DNA of 64,000 nucleotides from AC-32 sp963716865 (GTDB taxonomy: Bacteria; Actinomycetota; Thermoleophilia; Gaiellales; Gaiellaceae), in the NCBI GenBank assembly GCA_963716865.1, contig CAVQUF010000003.1, positions 124,001 through 188,000 of the forward strand, given 5' to 3'. The notes beneath the pieces were generated by a model. That model was not told the origin of the DNA and did no database searches. It saw only the letters and a list, made by a program, of their open reading frames with translations. Within the stretch, counting starts at the first letter, position 1; each line of letters starts with the position of its first letter. The position numbers and the translations under genes were made by a program. This document shows, piece by piece, positions 15,554 to 23,524 of this stretch.

Positions 15554-18469
15554 TCAGGCGAGCGCGAGCCCGGCGCGGGCGCGCAACTCGTCTGCGGCGT
15601 CGGCATCGCCGCGGGCGTCGGCGAGCTCGGCGAGACCGAGGAGTGCGGCCGTCCCCGGGCTGCCGACAAGCGCGATGAAGAGCGCCTCGCGGGCCCAGTG
15701 TTGGCGCGGCTGCTCGGACCAGGCGATCACGCCGCGATAGAGCGTCGCGGCGGCCTCGGCGTCGCCGACTGCAGCCAAGACCTGCGCGAGCCTCGCTTTC
15801 GCATGTGCGAGCAGCCATGGCGCGGATGCCGCCTCGGCAACCGCCACCGCGCGGCGATACCGCGCTTCTGCCTCGCCGAGGTTTCCGTCGGCGAAGGCGA
15901 TCGAGCCGAGGCCGGAGAGCGCGAACGACGCGTGCTCGGTGAAGCCGGCCCGCTCCGAGCGCCCGAGCGCCCGCCGGTACGCGTCGGCCGCCGCTTCCGC
16001 GTCGCCGCGGCGCTCTGCCAACAGGGCCTCGAGCAGCGTCGCCGGGATCACGCCGACGTCGTAGTCGCCATGGAGGCGAACGCCTTCCGCGATCAGCGCG
16101 GTCGCGGTCGAGATGTCCTCCCCGCGGAGGGCGCCGAGCGCGCCGGTCACCGCTGACGATGCGGCTCCCCAGCTGTCCCCCAGCTCGTCGAAGCCTCGGC
16201 GCGCTTCCTCGGCGAGCGCGACCGCGCGCTCGTACGGCCCCGCACGGTCGTATGCGAACGCGAGCGCCAGCCGGACCATTGCGGTTTGCCACGGCGCGTC
16301 GCTCGTGGCAGCGAGCGCGAGGCCGCGCTCGCCCGCCTCGATCGCCGCCTCGAGATCGTCTTCTTCGGTCGCGAGGTAGCAGATGTACGCCAGCATCTCG
16401 ACGCGCAGCGGCAGCGGTGCCTCGTCCGCCGACGCCAGCGCGGCTTCGACGAACGCGCGCCCCTCGGAGACACGTTCGGCGGTGCCGAAGTACCACCCCA
16501 GCCCCCCTCCGAGGCGAGCGGCGGCGAGCGGATGGGGCGCCTCGCGAGCGTAGGTGAGGGCAGCCCAGAGGTTGTCGTACTCCAGTTCGAGCCGTTTCAT
16601 CCACGTCTGCCACTCCAGCGCGCGTAGCCCCGTCCGCGCACCTTCGGCCAGAGTCGCGAAGTACTCCGCGTGCGCCTCGTGGGCAGCGGGCAGGCCGCCG
16701 GCTTCGGCGAGACGCTCGAGCGCGTAGTCGCGGACGGTGTCAAGCAGGTCGTAGCGCGCCTCGCCATCCGGGAACGAGACCGAGACGATCGACTTGTCGA
16801 CCAGCGCGCCGAGCAGGTAGGTGACCGTTGCCTCGTCGAGCCCGTGCTTTGCAGCGATCGCGAGGAGCGACGGCCGGGAAGCGCCGCCTCGGTGCACGGC
16901 AACATGGTGGAGCAGCTTCTTCTCGTCCGTATGCAGCAGCTCGTAGCTCCACTCGAGGAGCCCCTGCAGGCTGGTGCGGCTCGGCTCGACTGCCGAGCGC
17001 TCGTCGAGTAGCGGCAGACGGCGCTCGACGATCGACAGGAGCTCGGCGAGCCCGAGCACGTTGACGCGCGCGGCGGCGAGCTCGATCGTGAGCGGCAGTC
17101 CGTCGACTCGGCGCGCGATCTCGGCGGCGAGGCGGGCGGCGTCGGGGGTGAGGTCGAATCCCGGCCGCGCCGCCTGTGCGCGCGCGGCAAACAGCTGCAC
17201 AGCGGGGGAGCCGGCGGCGTCCGCGGAGCCGGGACGGGGCAGTGGCAGCGGTTGGACGTGGAGCCGCGCCTCGCCGGCGAGGTACAGCACCTCGCGACTC
17301 GTGGCGAGAATGCGGACATCACGACATTCGGCCAACACCGCAGAGGCGACGCGCGCTGCCTCTTCGAGCACGTGCTCGCAGGCATCGAAGAGCAGGATTG
17401 CCTCCGCGTCGCGCAGGCGGGCGATCACGCGCGCCAGCGGATCGGGGCCGCGAGCGCCGACCACTTGGGCGACGAGCCGGACTACTCCCGCCGCCCCGCC
17501 CGCTCGTGCGAGCTCGATCTGCCAGACGCCGTCACGCAACTCGCTCTCCAGCGAGCGCACGGCCTCGAGCGCGAGCCGGCTCTTGCCCACGCCGGGCGGT
17601 CCGGTCAACGTCACCAGCCGGTGCTCGCGCAGCAGCCCGACCACGTCGGCGAGCTCGTGCTCGCGGTCGACGAACGACGTCGTCGGAGTGGGCAGGTTTC
17701 CGCGCCTCGATACGACCGGGCCGGCCGCGATCGCGGGTTCGTGCGCGAGGATCGCGGCTTGGAGGCGCTGGAGGTCGGGTCCCGGCTCGAGCCCCAGCTC
17801 CTCTGCGAGCACGCCCCGCGCTTCCTGGAACGTGTCCAGCGCATCCGCCTGGCGGCCGCTGCGATACAGCGCCAGCATCAGTTGCGCCCACAGCCGCTCC
17901 CTGAACGGGTTTTCCTCGACAGCGGTGCGGAGCGCGGACACGATCTCCCGATGCTCTCCAAGGGCGAGCGCGGCCTCGAACTGCTCTTCGAGCGCGTCGA
18001 CTCGGAGCACCCCCAGCCGCCGCGCCTCGGCACTGAACCATGTCTTATCCGTGAGCCCGTGCAGCGGGGGACCGCGCCACAGGTCGAGCGCCAGCGCAAT
18101 CGACTCCGCCCCGGCGACGGCATCGCCTTCGCGCATGGCGACGCGTGCCTCTCCGAGCAACTCCTCGAATCGCAAGGCGTCCACGGCCGCATCCACCAGC
18201 GCGTATCCGTCGTCGGAGGCGACGATCGCCTCCTGCCCGAGCATGGCGCGCAGGCGTGCGACGTGGTGCTGGAGAGCGTTGCGCGGCGCGGCAGGCAGCT
18301 CCTCGCCCCACAAGGCATCAATGAGATCGTCCACGCCCACCACGCGACCGCAGCGGAGCGCGAGCAGCGCGAGCAGGCCGTGCCGTTTGTTGCCGCTGAC
18401 GTCCACCGGACGTCCGCCGACGGCGACCTCAAAGGGCCCGAGGAGCCGGATCTCGAATGAATGCGTCAT
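15554..18469 (-). CDS. AfsR-like SARP regulator (wHTH-BTAD-NB-ARC-TPR), 971 aa
   Basis: Residues 5-95 are the OmpR-like winged helix (LLGPFEVAVGGRPVDVSGNKRHGLLALLAL). Residues 97-245 are the BTAD domain (FEELLGEARVAMREGDAVAGAESIALALDLWRGPPL). The ATPase begins near 265 with the P-loop GPPGVGKSRLA at 290-300 and a Walker B-like ILLFDACE. The last 350 or so residues are Ala-rich TPR-like repeats. SARPs activate promoters by binding heptamer direct repeats spaced one or two helical turns apart. Its stop lies about 70 nt from site C, and sites D and E lie about 1.1-1.3 kb beyond its start, so it is a candidate reader of the three-box element. Confidence 0.9.
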   Translation of the reverse strand: MTHSFEIRLLGPFEVAVGGRPVDVSGNKRHGLLALLALRCGRVVGVDDLIDALWGEELPAAPRNALQHHVARLRAMLGQEAIVASDDGYALVDAAVDALRFEELLGEARVAMREGDAVAGAESIALALDLWRGPPLHGLTDKTWFSAEARRLGVLRVDALEEQFEAALALGEHREIVSALRTAVEENPFRERLWAQLMLALYRSGRQADALDTFQEARGVLAEELGLEPGPDLQRLQAAILAHEPAIAAGPVVSRRGNLPTPTTSFVDREHELADVVGLLREHRLVTLTGPPGVGKSRLALEAVRSLESELRDGVWQIELARAGGAAGVVRLVAQVVGARGPDPLARVIARLRDAEAILLFDACEHVLEEAARVASAVLAECRDVRILATSREVLYLAGEARLHVQPLPLPRPGSADAAGSPAVQLFAARAQAARPGFDLTPDAARLAAEIARRVDGLPLTIELAAARVNVLGLAELLSIVERRLPLLDERSAVEPSRTSLQGLLEWSYELLHTDEKKLLHHVAVHRGGASRPSLLAIAAKHGLDEATVTYLLGALVDKSIVSVSFPDGEARYDLLDTVRDYALERLAEAGGLPAAHEAHAEYFATLAEGARTGLRALEWQTWMKRLELEYDNLWAALTYAREAPHPLAAARLGGGLGWYFGTAERVSEGRAFVEAALASADEAPLPLRVEMLAYICYLATEEDDLEAAIEAGERGLALAATSDAPWQTAMVRLALAFAYDRAGPYERAVALAEEARRGFDELGDSWGAASSAVTGALGALRGEDISTATALIAEGVRLHGDYDVGVIPATLLEALLAERRGDAEAAADAYRRALGRSERAGFTEHASFALSGLGSIAFADGNLGEAEARYRRAVAVAEAASAPWLLAHAKARLAQVLAAVGDAEAAATLYRGVIAWSEQPRQHWAREALFIALVGSPGTAALLGLAELADARGDADAADELRARAGLALA

Positions 18470-18514
18470 CGGACGTTTCGCCTTTGAATAGCATCCCAGG
18501 CTGCGCCTGCCCTT

Positions 18515-18870
18515 TCAATTAGGGCTAAGCCGCAGCCTCGACCTGGGTTTTCGTGCCCTCTTACGTGTGCGCGCTTTTACGTGTGCGCGCGCCGCGGGAT
18601 GCTCACGCTTGGACGGCTCGGCGCCGCCTCGGCTGGTGCTGGAGCCTGCGTCGCGTAGTCGCCGGGCGGCTCGAGCCCTGCCGCCCCGTAGGCCTCCCGG
18701 CCCGTCCAGCGTTTCCGCTTGGAAGAGCGCCTCGGCCAGCCCGTCCAGGCGGTGGCGGTTCTCGGAGAGGAGTTGCACGACATCTTCGTGCGCCTCCCGC
18801 ACGATCCGACGCATCTCGTCGTCGACGCGTTGCCGCGCGCGCTCGGAGACCTCCGAGTAGCCTAGCCGGG
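18515..18870 (-). pseudogene. FtsH C-terminal fragment
   Basis: Minus-strand reading gives LGYSEVSERARQRVDDEMRRIVREAHEDVVQLLSENRHRLDGLAEALFQAETLD, the helical end of FtsH-type AAA proteases. No ATPase or zinc-protease part precedes it; the upstream in-frame sequence (AVVLSAIIPTAIALLTG) is unrelated. A low-complexity Arg-rich tail follows the match. It is judged a translocated remnant. Confidence 0.6.
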
Positions 18871-18987
18871 CATCGCCCGTTAGAAGCGCGATTGCCGTCG
18901 GGATGATCGCGGAGAGGACGACGGCGATCGGATCACCGGGGCCGACGGCAGTGGCCCTTTCGCGGAACGCACGGACGCGCAGAAGGC

Positions 18988-19020
18988 GGGCGGGGCACCG
19001 CTCTTCTGAGCGCCCCGCCC
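18988..19020 (-). terminator. Terminator hairpin after the 19037-19468 gene
   Basis: GGGCGGGGC (18988-18996) pairs with GCCCCGCCC (19012-19020), extended inside by CGCTC-TTCT-GAGCG. It lies 17 nt past the stop of the minus-strand gene. The T-run is weak. Confidence 0.6.
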
Positions 19021-19036
19021 GGACGCTCCGCCAGTG

Positions 19037-19468
19037 TCAGGCGCGAGCCGCCGCCAGTTCGTTCGCTTCTGCGCGTGCGTACACAGCGTCGAGAGCGGCC
19101 CACTCGGCGTCCTCGATCGCGAGATACGCGAAGTCGATCGCCGCGAGGGCGTCGTCCTCGGCCCACGCCGCTCGATCCTCCGCGCGGTCGACGTTGAAGT
19201 CTTGTTTCTGGGTGTCGACCTTACTCTGGATCTCGGCGATGTGGTCGTGCCACTTTTGCCTGATCTCGGTCCAGCGCTGCGATCCTTCGTCGCGCGCAGC
19301 GGCTGACTTCGCGTCGAGTTCGCGCCGGGTCTTGTTAGCGGCGGCTCGCGCCTCGGAAACCTGCGATTCGAGCTTCTCCTTCGTCTCACTCGTCGAAGCG
19401 TGCACACGAGCCGAGGCCTCTTTGGCGCGGTCAGCCAACGTGTCGATGCGCTTGTTGGATTTGGACAT
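19037..19468 (-). CDS. Coiled-coil stress-type protein, 143 aa (paralogue of 2986-3429)
   Basis: The ATG at 19468 has GGAAGGAGCGTC upstream. Residues 10-70 are a Lys/Glu/Ala helix (LADRAKEASARVHASTSETKEKLESQ). Residues 78-143 share the pattern W-x-E-I-x-x-K-W-x-D-H and EDDALAAIDFAYLAIEDAEWAALDAVYARAEANEL with the protein at 2986-3429. No membrane segment. It has its own terminator and three-box site D 81 nt upstream, so it is probably a single-gene member of the proposed regulon. Confidence 0.78.
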   Translation of the reverse strand: MSKSNKRIDTLADRAKEASARVHASTSETKEKLESQVSEARAAANKTRRELDAKSAAARDEGSQRWTEIRQKWHDHIAEIQSKVDTQKQDFNVDRAEDRAAWAEDDALAAIDFAYLAIEDAEWAALDAVYARAEANELAAARA

Positions 19469-19548
19469 GACGCTCCTTCCGTTTACGACGGGATCCCGGG
19501 CTTGCGTGGTTCTTGCGCAAGCCACGAGGAGGAGCGTGCACGGAGCGG

Positions 19549-19586
19549 CTGCCATCCGTCTGCCACGAACGGGCGACTCGCTGCCG
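19549..19586 (-). promoter_or_regulatory. Three-box NGGCAG element, site D
   Basis: On the minus strand CGGCAG begins at 19586, TGGCAG at 19565 and TGGCAG at 19554, with spacings of 21 and 11 bp. The last box ends 81 nt before the coiled-coil gene. Confidence 0.75.
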
Positions 19587-19767
19587 CGGATCGAAGCCAT
19601 CGGTGCGGCATTGAGGCAATTCGTCGGCGGCCGGAGATGAAAATCGCATCCCCTTAGATTCCTCGCGCTGCGATCGCTCGCGCGACGAAGACGTCTCTTG
19701 CAACGCGCGGTTGCGTGGTCGCGCTTCCAGGCCGCTTCCGCGCACACCGGTCGATCGTGAAGCTGCG

Positions 19768-19805
19768 TGGCAGCGGCGATGTCAGAGGAGGCAGCAGCGT
19801 GGCAG
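19768..19805 (+). promoter_or_regulatory. Three-box NGGCAG element, site E
   Basis: TGGCAG at 19768, AGGCAG at 19789 and TGGCAG at 19800, with spacings of 21 and 11 bp. The SDR start codon is 73 nt downstream. Sites D and E are back-to-back in a 300-bp divergent region. Confidence 0.72.
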
Positions 19806-19877
19806 TACCGCGGCCTACGCTGCAGCGATGATGCCGATCGCCGACGGAGTGCCAGCGTTCGAAGGGCCGGCGCCGAG

Positions 19878-20510
19878 GTGAAGCTCGCCGTCCTCGGCGC
19901 GACAGGCAGCGTCGGCCGCGAGCTCGTCACGCAGGCGCTCGCAGCCGGGCACGAGGTCAGCGCGCTCGTACGCGAACAGCCGAAGGCCGGCGAGTTCGAT
20001 GACCGCGTCGCGCTTGTCGTCGGCGACGCTAAGAGCGCCGAGGCCGTGGAGCGCACGGTCGCCGGAAGCAACGCGGTCGTCAGCGCGCTCGGCCACGCGA
20101 AGGCTGCGCCCGACGACATCCTCGCCCGCGCGACCGCGAACGTGATCGCGGCCATGCGCGTGGACGCAATCGACAGGCTCGTCGTGCTGTCGTCGCCCAC
20201 CGTGGAAGACACAGCTGACCGACCCGGGCTCTTCTACCGGTTCGCGCGCCTCGTCATGCGCATCGCGATCGCGAGCGTCGTGCTTGACCACCGAGAGCAG
20301 GCTCACCTGATCGAGGAGAGCGGCCTCGCCTGGACGCTCGTCCGAGGTCCGGTCGTCTTCACCGACGGCCCACACACGGGCACGTACCAGGCGGGACCAA
20401 TCACGCCTCACACGAGTCCCCGCATCTCCCGCGGCGACCTCGCCGACTTCATGCTTGCGACCTCGACCAAGGGCGACTTCGTCCGTATGAAGCCGCTGGT
20501 GAGCAAGTAG
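19878..20510 (+). CDS. NAD(P)-binding NmrA/SDR-like protein, 210 aa
   Basis: The GTG at 19878 starts directly at the Rossmann strand (MKLAVLGATGSVGRELVTQAL, glycine motif GATGSVG at 7-13). It continues with VVSALGHAK and RLVVLSSPT and lacks a classic YxxxK pair, as in atypical NmrA-like or NAD(P)-binding_10 proteins. Such proteins sense redox state or reduce flavins or quinones; no substrate can be assigned. Site E 73 nt upstream puts it in the stress regulon. Confidence 0.85.
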   Translation: MKLAVLGATGSVGRELVTQALAAGHEVSALVREQPKAGEFDDRVALVVGDAKSAEAVERTVAGSNAVVSALGHAKAAPDDILARATANVIAAMRVDAIDRLVVLSSPTVEDTADRPGLFYRFARLVMRIAIASVVLDHREQAHLIEESGLAWTLVRGPVVFTDGPHTGTYQAGPITPHTSPRISRGDLADFMLATSTKGDFVRMKPLVSK

Positions 20511-20641
20511 GCAAAATTGCGCTCGTTCGTCCCTCTGATCGAGATCGTGCCAGTGATCGGCCCGCTCTTCGGCTCGATCCTCGTCCTCGCCGCCGGTGTC
20601 CCGCAGCCCCCCGCACGTCGCCGCTCTACGGTGAGTTCCCG
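20511..20641 (+). pseudogene. Possible remnant of an AI-2E-type permease
   Basis: The 130 bp read in one frame as LRSFVPLIEIVPVIGPLFGSILVLAAG, which resembles the IPxIGP hydrophobic motif of AI-2E-family transporters (compare DLIPTVGATIAG at 11135-12268). It has no start and no further homology. Weak evidence. Confidence 0.3.
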
Positions 20642-20644
20642 GTG

Positions 20645-21538
20645 ATGCGTCGCGGCTGGCAACCCGCCGACCCACCGCAGCGGCCCGTGCTCTTCATGAA
20701 CCCAAAGTCGGGCGGGGGCAAGGCGGCGCGGGCCGACCTCGGCAGGCGGGCGCGCGACCGCGGGATCGACGTGATCGTCCTGCGCCCGGACGACAACTTG
20801 GAAGCGCTCGTCGGGGAGGCGGTCGATGGCGGCGCGGACGCGCTAGGCGTCGCAGGCGGCGACGGCTCGCTGGCCGTCGTCGCGGCAGCCGCCGTGGCAC
20901 ACGGGCTTCCTTTGATCTGCGTCCCCGCCGGCACCCGTAACCACTTTGCGCTCGATCTCGGTGTCGATCGACAGGACCTCGTCGGCGCGTTGGATGCGTT
21001 CGGGGACCACGGAGTCGAGCGGTCGATCGATGTGGCGGAGGTCAACGGCCGCATCTTTCTCAACAACGTCTCGCTCGGCATCTACGGCGAGGCGGTTCAG
21101 CACACTTCCTACCGCGACTCGAAGCTGCGGACACTGCTGGAGACGACCGCGGGGGTGCTCGGTCCGAGTCGGGCCGCTCCCGAATTGCGCCTCGTCGACG
21201 ACCTCGGCCACGAGCATCGTCACCCCGCCGTCGTGCTCGTGTCCAACAATCCTTATGGGCTTGACCGCCCCGTCGCGCCCGGAACGCGGCCGCGGCTCGA
21301 CGGCGGCAAGCTCGGCATCGTCGTACTCGATCAACCGCGCCCGAGCGCGGATCCTCCGGCCCGAGTCTGGACGGCGACGCACTTCGGGGTGGACGCGGCG
21401 GGATCGGTGCACGCCGGCATCGACGGCGAAGCTATCGAATTGGACGCGCCGCTCGCGTTCGTGATCCGTCCGGACGCGCTGCGCGTCAGGATCTCGTCCC
21501 ATCATCCCGGCGTCTCGCCGTCGGAACACCTGAGGTGA
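20645..21538 (+). CDS. Diacylglycerol kinase-like lipid kinase (YegS/DagK family)
   Basis: The protein has 297 residues; a GTG one codon earlier is possible. The DAGK catalytic fold is clear: LFMNPKSGGGKAARADL near the start, the nucleotide loop VAGGDGSLAVVAAAA, and VPAGTRNHFALDLGV. The family phosphorylates diacylglycerol or related lipids (or sphingoid bases) with ATP at the membrane, feeding phosphatidate back to phospholipid synthesis. C-terminal DGEAIELDAPLAFVIRPDALRV is typical. It stands alone. Confidence 0.92.
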   Translation: MRRGWQPADPPQRPVLFMNPKSGGGKAARADLGRRARDRGIDVIVLRPDDNLEALVGEAVDGGADALGVAGGDGSLAVVAAAAVAHGLPLICVPAGTRNHFALDLGVDRQDLVGALDAFGDHGVERSIDVAEVNGRIFLNNVSLGIYGEAVQHTSYRDSKLRTLLETTAGVLGPSRAAPELRLVDDLGHEHRHPAVVLVSNNPYGLDRPVAPGTRPRLDGGKLGIVVLDQPRPSADPPARVWTATHFGVDAAGSVHAGIDGEAIELDAPLAFVIRPDALRVRISSHHPGVSPSEHLR

Positions 21539-21599
21539 AGTCGGGGCACGATCGCTCTGGGAGCGGAGTAGGTCGAGGATCTCGCGCGAGAGAGCGAGC

Positions 21600-22370
21600 A
21601 GCCGGCTGGACGTCGAGGACCGGCCAGACCTTGCCGTTCACGACCGTGAACGGCGGGAAGGCTTCCATCACTTCCGGGTCGGTCTTGTGGACGAGCCGGC
21701 CGCTCAACCGCCCTTTCTCATCGAGGTCGAAGTTGCGGTCCTGAATCAGCAACGGCACTTCGAACGGCGGTCCTCCCGGCAGCCCGAGCTCGCGCTCCCG
21801 GTCGTCACGCACGATCCAGAGCCCCGCGAGCCCCGCGTAGACATCGAGCTTGGTGGTGCCCATGACGTGGTCGTGGTACCAAAGCAGCGCCGCGCGCTGA
21901 TCCATCGGGTAGTGGAAGACGCCGACCTGTCCGCGGGCGAAGAGGTTCTCCGCCCAGCCGTCGTACGAGGCGGGCGTGAGGCCGCCGTGCAGGTGGACGA
22001 CCGTGTGCCCCGTCAGCTCGGCCGCGTGGCGGTCTGGCTCGCCTCCACTCAGGCCCGGGAAGCACTGCACTGGCAGGCCGTCGGCGTCGGTCGCCCCCGG
22101 GGCAACAGTCACGGAGACGGGGAAGGCGCCCTCCAACTCGTTCCGCCACTCGACCGACACCGGCTGCCCGCGCTCGGCCTCGATCGTCGGGCCAGGAACC
22201 GCCCCGTCGAAGCCCCAGATGCTCGAGACGGGCCGGTCGCGATGGAACCGGTGTTCTCCAGCGCGCATGCGCACAGTCAGCCAGCCGTCATGCTGCGCGG
22301 CCACTAGCCGCGACGGGATCGGAAGCGGATCGACGAACGGAGCCAGCGATGCGGTCAACGCGCGTGTCAC
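21600..22370 (-). pseudogene. Multicopper oxidase, N-terminal half only
   Basis: From the GTG at 22370 the frame encodes cupredoxin domain 1 and the start of domain 2 of a CotA/phenoxazinone-synthase-like oxidase: VVHLHGGLTPASYDGWAE and LWYHDHVMGTTKLDVYAGLAG carry the HxH and HxH copper ligands, then VPLLIQDRNFD and VVNGKVWPVLDV. Homology stops at about 21612. The C-terminal HPxHxH and HCHxxxH motifs that hold type 1 and the remaining trinuclear copper are absent, so it cannot be active. The tail resembles a DUF1003 3' end, which marks the breakpoint. Confidence 0.78.
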
Positions 22371-22388
22371 AGGCGCTCCGTCACGCGT

Positions 22389-22616
22389 TTAGGGGAGGGC
22401 GCCGGTGTCGAGCCAGGACCGGAACCGGCGGACGTCCTCCTCGGCCCACGCGCCGTCGCAAGGCATCTGACCCGCGGCGAGCGTCGCGTGGATCGCCTCC
22501 GCGTGCGTCCGCACGTCCTCGTACGAAGCAAGGTCGAAGGCGAACTGCATCGATTGGATGTCGCGATCCCTGAAGAGCGGCCGGATGTCCTTGGCGAAGC
22601 TCAGTTCTTCTGCCAG
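22389..22616 (-). CDS. Small companion protein of the multicopper oxidase, about 75 aa
   Basis: Minus-strand frame LAEELSFAKDIRPLFRDRDIQSMQFAFDLASYEDVRTHAEAIHATLAAGQMPCDGAWAEEDVRRFRSWLDTG ends 18 nt before the oxidase start. The FAKDIRPLFRxxD and GxMPCDGAW features recall small proteins found beside such oxidases, distantly cytochrome-like but without CxxCH. No ATG or GTG fits. AGGAGG lies 6 nt before a CTG at 22616, so a CTG start or a lost N-terminus are the two options. Confidence 0.45.
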   Translation of the reverse strand: MAEELSFAKDIRPLFRDRDIQSMQFAFDLASYEDVRTHAEAIHATLAAGQMPCDGAWAEEDVRRFRSWLDTGALP

Positions 22617-22684
22617 CAGCTCTCCTCCTTCGTGCCGAGTGATCGCGTCTCGCTCCAGTCGAGGATGAGATTGCGTTCGGCGAA

Positions 22685-22789
22685 GTACCGATCTTCCTTT
22701 CCACCTTGGTGATGATCAGCCAGAACCGGGCCGACGCGAAACGGCAGGTCATCGCCGACCAGCAGTGGCAGACGGTGCAAGAGGCCTGA
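22685..22789 (+). pseudogene. DUF1003 fragment (middle part)
   Basis: VPIFLSTLVMISQNRADAKRQVIADQQWQTVQEA then a stop. It matches residues about 85-116 of the intact gene at 3508-3954. Both ends are missing, and neighbouring sequence is unrelated. Confidence 0.8.
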
Positions 22790-22805
22790 ATCGGCTCGAG
22801 GACGC

Positions 22806-23138
22806 CTAGCTCGACATCGGGCGCACCGGTGAGTCGACGCACACCACGCGCGCCGGCTCGTCGCCCAGGACCTCGTAGCTGTGCGGGGTGCCTGCGGGCG
22901 TGACGATGACATCCCCCGGCCCGGCGTCGAGCGTCTCGCCGTCGACCGTCCAGCGCATTCGCCCGGAGCGGATGGTGATGACGTGGTCCTGCGGCGGGTC
23001 GTGAACATGCATCTCCTTCACCTGTCTGACCGGGTGCGTCACGAGATGCACCTCGACGTAATCGAGCCAGATGCCTTCGTCATCGTCGCTCGGTCTCGCA
23101 AAGCGGCTGTAGTCGGTCTTGTCGCTGATCTTGACCAT
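22806..23138 (-). CDS. Cupin-domain protein, 110 aa
   Basis: GAAGGAGCCTCG precedes the ATG. The conserved cupin strands carry MHVHDPPQDHVITIRSGRMRWTVDGE (motif 1, metal ligands H-x-H and a later H) and PGDVIVTPAGTPHSYEV (motif 2 with His). It is a single-domain small cupin, probably metal-binding; the enzymatic role is unknown. It stands alone in the decayed zone but appears intact. Confidence 0.85.
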   Translation of the reverse strand: MVKISDKTDYSRFARPSDDDEGIWLDYVEVHLVTHPVRQVKEMHVHDPPQDHVITIRSGRMRWTVDGETLDAGPGDVIVTPAGTPHSYEVLGDEPARVVCVDSPVRPMSS

Positions 23139-23524
23139 CGAGGCTCCTTCCTCGCATCGGCTGGCCCCTGAAACGGCGTTCTTTCAGATTATGTTGTTGG
23201 TCGATCCTCCTGCGAAGACGCCTCCATCTTGGCCGTACCTCACGTCGATCGGAGTCCGCGACGCCTTCTGACACCATTTGGCAGCGGCGCCTGCCTGCCG
23301 CTGCCAAGGCATGACGGCGCCTTGACGAGCGGGCTGCCCGCCACGACGGAATAGACGACCTTGCCGGGCACCGGGCCACACACTGATCGCCGGTTGACAG
23401 GCGCGCGTGCGGCAGTCGCCGGGCGGGGGCCGACAGCAGGGCTTCGGCTTCGGCGACCGTTCTCAGGCTGTACGAGGCAGTCCAAGCTTCAAAGACGGAC
23501 GCTCGCGCGTTAGCGTCCCAGGCG
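23139..23524. other. Intergenic region with a 30-bp palindrome
   Basis: No gene is supported. TTGGCAGCGGC (23278-23288) and GCCGCTGCCAA (23297-23307) form an 11-bp perfect inverted repeat with an 8-base centre. It uses the same TGGCAG word as the three-box sites but in inverted layout. Confidence 0.5.

Noticed and set aside
16974..18491. 505-codon plus-strand frame over the SARP gene
   Set aside because: Ser/Arg/Ala-rich shadow; the minus strand encodes a complete SARP with P-loop.
22601..23008. 135-residue frame opposite the DUF1003 fragment and overlapping the cupin gene
   Set aside because: The cupin frame has conserved motifs and a ribosome site; this frame is Arg/Ser-rich without features.
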